NCBI GenBank assembly: GCA_002337055.1
Contig: DDFG01000001.1
Span: 398,771 to 425,832 of the forward strand
Direction: 5' to 3'
Source: Betaproteobacteria bacterium UBA1934
Lineage (GTDB): Bacteria > Pseudomonadota > Gammaproteobacteria > Burkholderiales > Rhodocyclaceae
DNA: 27,062 nucleotides
Positions 15,595 to 23,333 of this stretch are shown one piece after another (position 1 is the stretch's first letter; every line of letters begins with the position of its first letter). The notes beneath the pieces were generated by a model, which made no database searches, was not told where the DNA came from, and was given only the letters and a program-made list of their open reading frames with translations. Made by a program: the position numbers and the translations under genes.

Positions 15595-16620
15595 ATGCGC
15601 AAACCTTTTTCCGGCGCGGTCAGACTCAACCTCGGATTGCAGGGTGGCGGCGCGCACGGCGCGTTCTCCTGGGGCGTGCTCGATGCGCTGCTGGAGGACG
15701 AACGCATCGAATTCGAGGGCGTCAGCGGCACCAGCGCGGGCGCGATGAATGCGGTGCTGCTGGCGCAAGGTCTGATGGAAGGCGGCAGAACAGGCGCCCG
15801 CCAGACATTGGCGCGGTTCTGGCAGACCGTGGCCGAACGTTCGCCCTTCGACCTGGCGCTGGGCGGAGCGAACGACACTGACTTTCGTCTCAATCCGGCG
15901 GTCACGATGTGGATGGGCTTCACGCAGTACCTCTCGCCCGCCCAACTCAATCCTTTCGATTTCAACCCCTTGCGCGACATTCTGGGCGAGCAGGTCGATT
16001 TCGCCGCCTTGCGCGAGCGGAGCCCGGTGCGTCTGTTCATCGCCGCCACGCACGCCAATTCGGGCAAGCTGCGCCTGTTCCGGACGGCCGAACTCAGCGC
16101 TGACGCGGTGCTGGCGTCGGCCTGCCTGCCGACCGTGCAGCGCGCCGTGATGATCGAAGGCGAGCCCTATTGGGACGGCGGCTACAGCGCCAATCCGGCG
16201 GTCTTTCCCCTTGTCTACGAAGTGGCGGCGCGCGATACCCTGCTGGTGCTGCTAACCCCTCTGCGCCATGCCGCGACCCCTGAATCGGCCAGCGAAATCA
16301 AGTTGCGCACGCTCGACGTGGCCTTCAATGCCTCCTTTCTGCGCGAAATGCGGACCTTCGCCGATCTGCGCGATGTCGCCAGGCGGTCGTGGCTGCACAT
16401 CGGGCGCCTGGAACGGCGCATCGCACGGGCACGCTTTCATGTGATCGCCGCCGACGAACTCATCAACGCGCTTGGCACCGAAACAAAACTGGCCGTCAAT
16501 TCGAGGTTCTTCGACATGCTCCGTGACCAAGGGAGGACACACGCACAACGCTGGCTGGCGGCCCATGGACAGGAGATCGGGCGGCAATCGACCATCGACC
16601 TCCGGGCCGTGTTCTGCTGA
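15595..16620 (+). CDS. Patatin-like phospholipase family protein
   Basis: This is a predicted serine lipid acyl hydrolase of 341 residues. It carries the patatin features: oxyanion loop LGLQGGGAHGAF, nucleophile elbow GTSAG with Ser47, and catalytic Asp194 in YWDGGYSANP, giving a complete Ser-Asp dyad. No signal peptide or membrane segment is seen, so it should be cytosolic or peripheral. The open frame reaches back to 15505 directly after the helicase stop, but ATG 15595 is preceded by GGAGG (15584-15588) with a good spacing and begins just before the conserved domain. Physiological substrate is unknown; membrane phospholipid turnover is the usual expectation. The protein ends at 16620 and a 224-base spacer follows. 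Confidence 0.92.
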   Translation: MRKPFSGAVRLNLGLQGGGAHGAFSWGVLDALLEDERIEFEGVSGTSAGAMNAVLLAQGLMEGGRTGARQTLARFWQTVAERSPFDLALGGANDTDFRLNPAVTMWMGFTQYLSPAQLNPFDFNPLRDILGEQVDFAALRERSPVRLFIAATHANSGKLRLFRTAELSADAVLASACLPTVQRAVMIEGEPYWDGGYSANPAVFPLVYEVAARDTLLVLLTPLRHAATPESASEIKLRTLDVAFNASFLREMRTFADLRDVARRSWLHIGRLERRIARARFHVIAADELINALGTETKLAVNSRFFDMLRDQGRTHAQRWLAAHGQEIGRQSTIDLRAVFC

Positions 16621-16844
16621 CTTGGTATGCAGTTCGTGCTGCCCGTGGCGTGCTCGCCTGGTTTGCCTGCCGCCGCCGGGATTTCTCAACTTCACCTGAT
16701 TTACAAAAGTACGGGCGATTTTGTGCGACGGCTTGCGTCATTAAGCTATGCTTCGCGCTGCTGTTCCCGATTTGGGTATTCGCCGTCAGGTCGTCATGGC
16801 AGCTGTGGGAAATGCCTGTTTGCCGTGACTTCAAGGAGGTCGCC

Positions 16845-17954
16845 ATGTCTTCGTCTGCAGTATCCGTTGTGACCAAAGAAAACGCCAAGATGGCCTCGAT
16901 CGAGGCGGCGCGGGCCATTGCCGCGACTATCGTGGTCCTGATGCATGCGGCGAACCTGATGCGTGTCGAGCATTTCAGCGGGCATGTCGGCATGGGGAAC
17001 GTGTTCGATTTCGGCTATGTCGGTGTCGATTTTTTCTTCGTCCTTAGCGGATTCATCATTACCTACATTCACTACGGCGAGATCGGAAGGCCGCAGATGA
17101 TGGCACGCTATCTCTACCGGCGCTTTTCACGCATCTTTCCGATCTACTGGTTCGTTCTGTTGCTCAGCATTGCGGTCGTGACGCTCTCCCGCCTGGCTTC
17201 TGGCGCGTCGGCCGGATTCGAGATCGGCACGGGCGATATCGGCAGCACGGTTTTTCTGTTGGTCGGTGACGGAGAGCCCAAGTATGTCGGCGTCGCCTGG
17301 TCGTTACAGTACGAAGTCCTGTTCTATGTCGTGTTCTGCCTGCTGTTCGTGCATGCGCGGCTGGGGGCGGTGCTCTTTGTGGTCTGGGGCGCTTACATCC
17401 TGTTGCACGCGGCGGGATGGTCGCCGGGCGAGTTGCCGTTGCGCCTTTCTCATCCGCACTGTTTTCAGTTCTTGGCCGGCGTTGCCGTGGGCGCGCTGGC
17501 CAGGCGGACGGCATACCGTGTTCATCCACGCATGTTGTGGGTGGCGGTGCTAGCGTTTTGTGCGGCCACTGTTTTTGAGGTGTATGGGCCGTTCGAGCGG
17601 CATTCCGGCGTCGGGCGCATCGTTCTTGGTCTCGCCGCTGCGCTGGTGATTGCCACCCTGATCGGACTTGAACGGCAACGCCAGATCAGTACGCCGAAAT
17701 GGCTCGCGCGGATGGGTTCTGTTTCCTATTCGATCTATCTGGCGCACGTTCTGTTCATCACCAGCTTTTACGCCGTGTTGCTCAAACTGCACCTCTACCA
17801 TGCGCTGCCCGAGGCGCTGGTGTATGGCCTGGCATTGGCGGTGGCGCTGACCGCAACATGTCTCCTGGGTGCGTTTGTCGAGTTACCGCTGGTGGGCGCG
17901 CTCAAAGAGCGTTTTTTCAGCCGTGCGGGTGTGCGGGCGCGTCAGGCGGCGTAA
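16845..17954 (+). CDS. Acyltransferase family 3 integral membrane protein (OafA/YrhL type)
   Basis: This 369-residue polytopic membrane protein with about ten predicted helices belongs to the family that transfers acyl groups across the inner membrane to O-antigen, capsule, exopolysaccharide or peptidoglycan sugars. The conserved His is His34 in VVLMHAANLM; GYVGVDFFFVLSGFIIT (residues 58-74) and the following RYLYRRFSRIFPIYW are the family signatures. Strong Shine-Dalgarno AAGGAGG immediately upstream fixes ATG 16845; an open frame from 16650 lacks such a site. There is no polysaccharide cluster beside it, so the acceptor cannot be inferred. It appears to be a single-gene unit behind a 224-base spacer. 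Confidence 0.92.
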   Translation: MSSSAVSVVTKENAKMASIEAARAIAATIVVLMHAANLMRVEHFSGHVGMGNVFDFGYVGVDFFFVLSGFIITYIHYGEIGRPQMMARYLYRRFSRIFPIYWFVLLLSIAVVTLSRLASGASAGFEIGTGDIGSTVFLLVGDGEPKYVGVAWSLQYEVLFYVVFCLLFVHARLGAVLFVVWGAYILLHAAGWSPGELPLRLSHPHCFQFLAGVAVGALARRTAYRVHPRMLWVAVLAFCAATVFEVYGPFERHSGVGRIVLGLAAALVIATLIGLERQRQISTPKWLARMGSVSYSIYLAHVLFITSFYAVLLKLHLYHALPEALVYGLALAVALTATCLLGAFVELPLVGALKERFFSRAGVRARQAA

Positions 17955-17973
17955 ATCTGAGTTCGGGCGGCCT

Positions 17974-18002
17974 TTGCGCCTGGTCGAATTTGCGGCGACA
18001 AT
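17974..18002 (+). promoter_or_regulatory. Weak sigma-70-like promoter placing the start of transcription at the ATP-grasp ATG
   Basis: TTGCGC (17974-17979), a 17-base spacer and GACAAT (17997-18002) form a weak promoter (3 and 4 matches of 6). A start site seven bases after the -10 would fall on the A of ATG 18009, which itself has no Shine-Dalgarno. A leaderless message is therefore possible. Confidence 0.25.
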
Positions 18003-18008
18003 TCTGTC

Positions 18009-19286
18009 ATGATTTCTGATGTCCCGATTCCCCGAATTCCGGCGGCGGCCGGATTGAACCGCGATAGCGTCTGTACGAGCGTCGATCCCGAGCGCCTGGC
18101 GGGGGTGCTGGCCGCCGGCGGTATCGACTATACCGCGCTGCGTGAAACGCATCCGCAGCTATTTTCCGAAACCCTGGTGTTTGCCGACGCCGGGTGCGTT
18201 GCTGCGATGGCGGCGTTGATTGGTGCGGTTGAGACAGTGGTGGCCCTGCCTGCCTACCAGGAGGCCGCGCTGGCGCGAGCGCCTGCAGCGGCGCGGCAAG
18301 ATGCGGTGACGCGGGGCGCCTTTCTCGGCTTCGATTTTCATGTCGACGCCAACGGACCGAAGCTGATCGAGATCAACACCAACCCTGGCGGGGTGTTATT
18401 GAACACCGTACTGCTGGAGGGACAGCGGGCAGGCGGCTACGATGCCGTTGCCGGTGACTCCCCCGCGAGTCGGGGCAGGGTAGCCGTGCAGGCGGTACTT
18501 GATGTGTTTCTGGAGGAGTGGCGACTGGCGCGCGGCGATCAGCCGCTGCGCAGTGTGGCCGTCGTCGATGAGGCTCCCGCCGATCAGTATCTGGCGCCCG
18601 AGTTCGAGTTGTTCCGCCGTCTTTTCGAATGGGCTGGGCTCTATGCAGTCGTGGCTAATCCGGCGGAACTGCTTTGGGATGGTTCGACGCTGCGGCATCG
18701 CGGCGAGCGCATCGATCTGGTTTACAACCGGCTGACCGATTTTGCGCTGGAGCAGCCTGGCCAAGCCGCCCTGGCGGCGGCATGGCAGGCCGATGCCGCT
18801 GTGTTGACGCCGCATCCGCGTGCGCATGCGCTCTACGCGGATAAGCGAAACCTGGTCTGGCTGTGCGATGACGAACGCCTGACAGACTGGGGCGTGCCTG
18901 TGGCGCAACGTGAAGTATTGCTTTCCGCGATTCCGACGACGCTGGAAGTGGGCGAGGCCGATGGAGAGCATTTCTGGGCCACGCGCAAGCAGTGGTTCTT
19001 CAAACCGGCGGCCGGTTTTGGCAGCCGTGCGGCCTATCGTGGCGACAAGCTGACCCGGCGCGTGTTCGACGAGATTCTGCGCGGCGGCTATGTGGCGCAA
19101 AAACTGGTGCCACCGCCGGAACGTCGAGTTGCCGGGCCGGAGGGCGACGGCTTGCTCAAATACGATTTGCGCTGCTACGCCTATGCTGGCCACATTCTGC
19201 TGATCGCGGCGCGACTCTACCAAGGGCAGACTACCAACTTCCGAACCCCGGGCGGCGGCTTTGCGCCGGTGATGGTGCTGGAATAG
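18009..19286 (+). CDS. ATP-grasp family protein with circularly permuted motif order
   Basis: The protein has 425 residues, no signal peptide and no membrane segment. It carries recognisable ATP-grasp elements in an unusual order. The metal-binding strand normally at the end of the fold (GFDFHVDANGPKLIEINTNPGG, with Glu121 and Asn123) lies in the first third. The ATP-binding Lys332 with Gly-rich loop (KPAAGFGSRA), the hinge segment YVAQKLVPP and the Asp386/Arg388 pair (KYDLRCY) come near the C-terminus, which ends in TTNFRTPGGGFAP. This resembles the circularly permuted ATP-grasp group of peptide or amide ligases. Reaction and substrates are unknown; a carboxylate-amine ligation is the family expectation. 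It stands alone between the acyltransferase and the peptidase operon. Confidence 0.75.
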   Translation: MISDVPIPRIPAAAGLNRDSVCTSVDPERLAGVLAAGGIDYTALRETHPQLFSETLVFADAGCVAAMAALIGAVETVVALPAYQEAALARAPAAARQDAVTRGAFLGFDFHVDANGPKLIEINTNPGGVLLNTVLLEGQRAGGYDAVAGDSPASRGRVAVQAVLDVFLEEWRLARGDQPLRSVAVVDEAPADQYLAPEFELFRRLFEWAGLYAVVANPAELLWDGSTLRHRGERIDLVYNRLTDFALEQPGQAALAAAWQADAAVLTPHPRAHALYADKRNLVWLCDDERLTDWGVPVAQREVLLSAIPTTLEVGEADGEHFWATRKQWFFKPAAGFGSRAAYRGDKLTRRVFDEILRGGYVAQKLVPPPERRVAGPEGDGLLKYDLRCYAYAGHILLIAARLYQGQTTNFRTPGGGFAPVMVLE

Positions 19287-19359
19287 CGTGAATCGTTTGT
19301 CGGTCTTGTAGAATCGCGGCCTCCGGCCTATTCAATTGTCGTAATCGGGAAGTGTGCGC

Positions 19360-20814
19360 ATGGATTTACCACTGTTTCGACAGCTTCTGGTTGTTTTTTC
19401 TCTCGCGCCGGCATGGGCGTCGGCGGAAGGCATTCCGTTGCGTGCGTGCCATCCGGAAGGGCTGGAATCGGCTGTCCTCTGCGGCAGTGTCGAGCGCCCG
19501 CTGAAGCCGGATGCCGCCGAACCCCTCATTCGCGTGCAGGTGGTGGTCGTGCCCGCCAGAGCGCGCCAGAAATTGCCGGACCCGCTATATCTCCTCGCAG
19601 GAGGGCCTGGCCAGAGCGCAATCGATCTGGCGCCCAAGGTGTTGGGCGTGTTTTCGCGGATCAATACCCGGCGCGATCTGGTGTTTGTCGACATACGTGG
19701 GACTGGACAATCGGCGCCGCTGAACTGCGACGAAAGTAAGACGATGTCACTCGCAGAAAGTCTCGATCCCGACAAGCAAGCCGTTCGTTTGGCGGCGTGC
19801 CGTGAGCGCTTGCGCAAGTTGCCCTGGGGCGATCTCCGTTATTTCACGACGACACTGGCGATGCATGACCTCGAGGCCGTACGCGCGGCGCTGGGGCACG
19901 AACGCATCAACCTGATCGGTGCGTCGTATGGCACGCGGGCGGCGCTGGAATACCTGCGTCTTTATCCCCAGCGCGTGCGGCGCATGGTGATCGACGGGGT
20001 CGCACCGCCGGACATGGCGTTGCCGAAGTCGCTGGCGATTGATGGCGAGGCGGCGTTGAGACGCTACCTCGAGGGATGCGAGCGCGAACCGGCCTGCGCG
20101 AAACTGGCTCCCGGATTGCCGGCACAGTGGCGAAAACTGGTCGACAGTTTGCCGGTGCGTGCGACGGTCGATCATCCGCTGACCGGCGTTCGTGAAACTC
20201 TGACGGTAACCCAGCCGATGCTGCTTAATCTGGTGCGCGCGCCGCTTTATCAGCCGGATCTCGCCGCGGCCTTGCCGGCGGCAGTGGCCGCCGCGCTTGA
20301 GGATCGCTGGGGCGCATTGCTCGGGCTGGCCAGCATGAGCGCGCCGGGACGCATGAAACTGGCCGCGGGGCTTCATTACTCGGTCGTGTGCGCGGAGGAT
20401 ATGCGCGACACGTCTCCGGCAACGCCGGGTTCGGGTGATTTCGCGGGTGAGAGTGAGGCCGCCTATCGTCGCATCTGCGCCGATTGGCCGAAGGGGGCGG
20501 TTGATCCGGCTTTCTATCGCGTGGCGACCAGCCCGGCGCCGGTACTGTTGTTGTCCGGCGGACTCGATCCGGTGACGCCACCACGCCACGGCGAGCGCGT
20601 TGCGCGTCTGCTGGGCGAAAAGGCGCGGCACGTGGTGGCGCCGAATGAAGGACACGGCCTGTTGGGCGAGCTCTGTTTCGGTTCGGTGTTGCGGGATTTT
20701 CTGAATGCGAAGGATGATGAACACGCTTTGGCGGTCGATGTCGGTTGCTTGCAGCAGGCGCCGCCGCCGGCCGCTTTTGTGCCCCTTGCCGGTACGCGGG
20801 GAGTGGCGCCATGA
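19360..20814 (+). CDS. Exported alpha/beta hydrolase, prolyl/tripeptidyl aminopeptidase-like (TAP-like C-terminus)
   Basis: The 484-residue hydrolase has a signal peptide (hydrophobic LPLFRQLLVVFSLAP, cleavage after ASA near residue 22). The fold shows LAGGPGQSA (oxyanion loop), DIRGTGQSAPL, the nucleophile elbow GASYGT with Ser189, catalytic Asp403 in GGLDPVTPP and His432 in NEGHG. This order matches the proline iminopeptidase/tripeptidyl aminopeptidase group that trims peptides. ATG 19360 is preceded by GGGAAG; a GTG two codons upstream (19354) is possible. A TAGAAT box at 19309-19314 could be a -10 but has no good -35. Its stop overlaps the ATG of the ABC ATPase gene (ATGA, 20811-20814), so it belongs to one operon with the transporter. 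Confidence 0.87.
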   Translation: MDLPLFRQLLVVFSLAPAWASAEGIPLRACHPEGLESAVLCGSVERPLKPDAAEPLIRVQVVVVPARARQKLPDPLYLLAGGPGQSAIDLAPKVLGVFSRINTRRDLVFVDIRGTGQSAPLNCDESKTMSLAESLDPDKQAVRLAACRERLRKLPWGDLRYFTTTLAMHDLEAVRAALGHERINLIGASYGTRAALEYLRLYPQRVRRMVIDGVAPPDMALPKSLAIDGEAALRRYLEGCEREPACAKLAPGLPAQWRKLVDSLPVRATVDHPLTGVRETLTVTQPMLLNLVRAPLYQPDLAAALPAAVAAALEDRWGALLGLASMSAPGRMKLAAGLHYSVVCAEDMRDTSPATPGSGDFAGESEAAYRRICADWPKGAVDPAFYRVATSPAPVLLLSGGLDPVTPPRHGERVARLLGEKARHVVAPNEGHGLLGELCFGSVLRDFLNAKDDEHALAVDVGCLQQAPPPAAFVPLAGTRGVAP

Positions 20815-21587
20815 TTCAGGTGGAGGGTATTTCCAAGCGTTTCGTCCAAACCGGCCGCTTTCTGCGCGGAAAGACGGTGGTGCAGGCGGTGAGCAATTTC
20901 AGTTTCACGGCGCTGGATGGCGAGGTAACGGGCCTGCTCGGCCCCAATGGTGCCGGCAAGACGACCAGCCTGCACATCATCACCGGCTTGCTGTCGCCCG
21001 ATGCGGGCAGGGTGACCATCGACGGTATGGACGTGCGCACGCATCCGCGCGTAGTGCTGAAGACGATGGGGTGCGTCGGCGACAGCCGCGGACTCTACCC
21101 CCGGCTCACTGCCCGCGAGAACATCGCCTACTATGGCCGCCTGCATGGCATGGCCGCCGAGGCGATCGAGGCACGGATCGATACGCTGGCGGAGACACTC
21201 GACATGCGCGGCATACTGGAGCGGCGCACCGACGGATTCAGCCAGGGCGAGCGCATGAAGACCGCGCTGGCGAGGGCGCTGGTGCATGATCCGCGCCACC
21301 TGATCCTGGACGAACCCACCAACGGTCTCGATGTGGTCACCACGCGGCGTCTGCGCGAAATTTTGCGCCATCTGGCCAGCGAGGCGGGTGGCCGCAAGTG
21401 CATCGTGTTTTCGACCCACATCATGCCCGAAGTCGAACGGCTGTGCGGTACCGTGGTGATCGTCGCGGGCGGACGCCCGGTGGCGCGCGGCAGCGTGCCG
21501 GCGCTATGTGAGCAGGCGGGCTGTGCCGATTTCGAGGATGCCTTTGTGCGTCTGGCGATGCCGGAAAAAACGGAGGCAAGCGCATGA
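20811..21587 (+). CDS. natA: ABC transporter ATP-binding protein, NatA-like
   Basis: This is the nucleotide-binding subunit of an ABC exporter (258 residues). Walker A is GPNGAGKT (44-51), the signature is the variant FSQGE (143-147) in place of LSGGQ, Walker B is HLILDE (163-168), and the H-loop is STHIMPEVERL. The Ser/Gln signature and overall wording match NatA, the ATPase of the Na+ efflux pump NatAB, though related drug-resistance exporters look similar. The start ATG 20811 overlaps the preceding hydrolase stop; earlier in-frame codons to 20745 lie inside that gene. The stop overlaps the next start (ATGA, 21584-21587), so all three genes are translationally coupled. Confidence 0.88.
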   Translation: MIQVEGISKRFVQTGRFLRGKTVVQAVSNFSFTALDGEVTGLLGPNGAGKTTSLHIITGLLSPDAGRVTIDGMDVRTHPRVVLKTMGCVGDSRGLYPRLTARENIAYYGRLHGMAAEAIEARIDTLAETLDMRGILERRTDGFSQGERMKTALARALVHDPRHLILDEPTNGLDVVTTRRLREILRHLASEAGGRKCIVFSTHIMPEVERLCGTVVIVAGGRPVARGSVPALCEQAGCADFEDAFVRLAMPEKTEASA

Positions 21588-22747
21588 GAGGCATCTGGAC
21601 CGTGTTTCGCAAGGAAGTGGTCGACGCCTGGCGAGACCGCAAATCCTTGTTCACCATGCTGATTACCGGCGTGCTGATGGGGCCGCTGATGCTGATGATC
21701 CTCTCTGCCGTGGTGTCGAGTGCCGAAGAGCGGGCGGAGCGCCGCGAGGTCTGGGTGGCGGGGATCGAGCACGCGCCCGACCTGGGCAACCATCTTGCCC
21801 GGCTCGGCCTGACCCTCAAGACGCCACCGGAGGATTTCGAGTCGTCCCTGCGCGAGGCGCGCTTTGGCAATCCGGTCATTGTCGTTCCGCCGGATTACTT
21901 GGCAAAACGGGCGGCCGGCGAGGCGCCGGAAATTCGCATCGTGTTCGATTCTTCCAACAAGGATGCGGCGATGCAGGTGGGAACGGTCGAGGAATGGGTC
22001 AACGCCTACCGTCGGCGACTCGGCAATCTCGAACTGGCCTGGCGCGGCGTATCGACGGAGATTTATACGCCGTTCACCGTCCAGCGTCACAATCTGGCCG
22101 ATCAGCAGAGCCAGTCCGCCACCTTGACCGGCGTGGTGGCGCTGTTCGTGCTGATCGCGGTGCTCGTGGCGGCGGTGACCGGACCGCTTGATTCCATGGC
22201 GGGCGAACGCGAGCGCGGCTCCTTGCAGCCGTTGCTGCTCAATCCGCTGTCGCTGGGCGAACTGGTGACCGGCAAGTGGCTCGCGGTGGCGGCCGTGGCT
22301 ATGACGGTCGCCAGTCTGAGCGTATTCAGTTTTCTGCCGGCGCAATGGTGGCTGCAAAGCGAGGCCCTGCAAGCGATGTTTCGCTTCGGTGTGACCGAGG
22401 GCGCCATGTTCCTGCTGATGTTGCTGCCGTTTGCCGGTGCCGCGTCGGCGATGATGATGCTGACCGCCATTCATGGACGCACATTCAAAGAGGCGCAAAC
22501 CAACGGCACCGTGTTGATGCTGGTGCTCCAGATGCTGCCTATTCTGGGCATGTTGAACACATCCGGCGAAAAGCCCTGGCACATCTGGCTGCCCAGCCTG
22601 GCGCAGCACACGGTGATGCTTCGCATTCTGAGGGGCGATGCGCTCGAGTGGCAGCACCTCTGGGTGCCGACCGGCGTCAGTCTGTTATTGACGGTGATTT
22701 GTTTGGTGGTGGTTGCCAAACGCATTCGCATCCTGGCGGTGCGCTGA
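21584..22747 (+). CDS. natB: ABC-2 type transporter permease, NatB-like
   Basis: This is the membrane partner of the preceding ATPase (387 residues). One helix lies near the N-terminus (residues about 21-45, SLFTMLITGVLMGPLMLMILSAVV), then an extracytoplasmic domain of about 130 residues (ERREVWVAGIEHAP to AWRGVSTEIYTPF). At least five helices follow from TLTGVVALFVLIAVLVAAV to LLLTVICLVVVAKRI. The segment DSMAGERERGSLQPLLLNPLS between helices is the classic ABC-2 coupling region. Transport of Na+ is the role of B. subtilis NatB; here it is only an inference by resemblance, and coupling to an exported peptidase raises the option of peptide export. There is no separate promoter. Confidence 0.86.
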   Translation: MRGIWTVFRKEVVDAWRDRKSLFTMLITGVLMGPLMLMILSAVVSSAEERAERREVWVAGIEHAPDLGNHLARLGLTLKTPPEDFESSLREARFGNPVIVVPPDYLAKRAAGEAPEIRIVFDSSNKDAAMQVGTVEEWVNAYRRRLGNLELAWRGVSTEIYTPFTVQRHNLADQQSQSATLTGVVALFVLIAVLVAAVTGPLDSMAGERERGSLQPLLLNPLSLGELVTGKWLAVAAVAMTVASLSVFSFLPAQWWLQSEALQAMFRFGVTEGAMFLLMLLPFAGAASAMMMLTAIHGRTFKEAQTNGTVLMLVLQMLPILGMLNTSGEKPWHIWLPSLAQHTVMLRILRGDALEWQHLWVPTGVSLLLTVICLVVVAKRIRILAVR

Positions 22748-22832
22748 CTATCGCAGGCGAATTACGCCAGATCAAATCTTCGACGATGCCGGCGCGGTAT
22801 GCTGTCGTGCACCGTATTTCGGGTATCCGACC

Positions 22833-23333
22833 ATGAAAGTCTTCGGTATCGCTGGCTATTCTGGCGCCGGCAAGACGACCTTGCTGGAGCAACTGATCCC
22901 GTGTTTCACGCGGCGGGGTTTGCGGGTATCGGTCATCAAGCACACTCACCATGCCTTCGATCTGGATAGGCCCGGCAAGGATTCGTTCCGCCATCGCCAG
23001 GCCGGTGCGGGTGAGGTGCTGCTGGCCGGCGGCGCGCGCTGGGCGCTGATGCACGAGTTGCGCGATGAACAGGAGCCTGCCCTGGGCGATCTGCTGGCCC
23101 ATCTGTCACCCTGCGATCTGGTGCTGGTGGAGGGTTTCAAACATGAGGCCATTCCCAAGCTGGAAGTCCATCGCGCCGCTTTCGACCGACCGGCCTTGTT
23201 TCCGGATCGTCCCGACATTGTCGCGCTGGCCAGCGATACGGTTCCGCGTACCGCATTGCCGGTGCTGCCGCTGGATCGTCCCGAGGCCATCGCGGATTTC
23301 ATACTCACCTATCTGGAGCCCTTGCCATGCTGA
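22833..23333 (+). CDS. mobB: Molybdopterin-guanine dinucleotide biosynthesis adaptor protein MobB
   Basis: MobB is a small GTP-binding P-loop protein that assists MobA in attaching GMP to molybdopterin. The 166 residues start MKVFGIAGYSGAGKTTLLEQLI with Walker A GYSGAGKT (8-15), followed by SVIKHTHHAFDLDRPGKDSFRH and the conserved LVEGFKHEAIPKLEV. ATG 22833 gives the family N-terminus; the open frame back to 22713 overlaps natB. The gene overlaps moeA by 7 bases (moeA ATG at 23327), so both are co-translated. Its presence implies that the cell makes bis-MGD enzymes of the DMSO reductase family, but mobA and the molybdoenzymes are elsewhere. Confidence 0.95.
   Translation: MKVFGIAGYSGAGKTTLLEQLIPCFTRRGLRVSVIKHTHHAFDLDRPGKDSFRHRQAGAGEVLLAGGARWALMHELRDEQEPALGDLLAHLSPCDLVLVEGFKHEAIPKLEVHRAAFDRPALFPDRPDIVALASDTVPRTALPVLPLDRPEAIADFILTYLEPLPC

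Noticed and set aside
14572..16053. 493-codon open frame on the minus strand
   Set aside because: It spans the helicase and patatin genes antisense and its translation shows no family motif.
16621..16844. Possible small gene or RNA in the 224-base spacer
   Set aside because: The open frames there lack ribosome sites and recognisable motifs, and I found no convincing stem with a T-run.
19309..19314. TAGAAT as -10 of the peptidase operon
   Set aside because: No -35 at the right distance and no TGN extension, so it is mentioned only within the gene entry.
21131..22657. 508-codon minus-strand open frame opposite natA/natB
   Set aside because: His/Arg/Gln-rich shadow translation, while ABC motifs lie on the plus strand.
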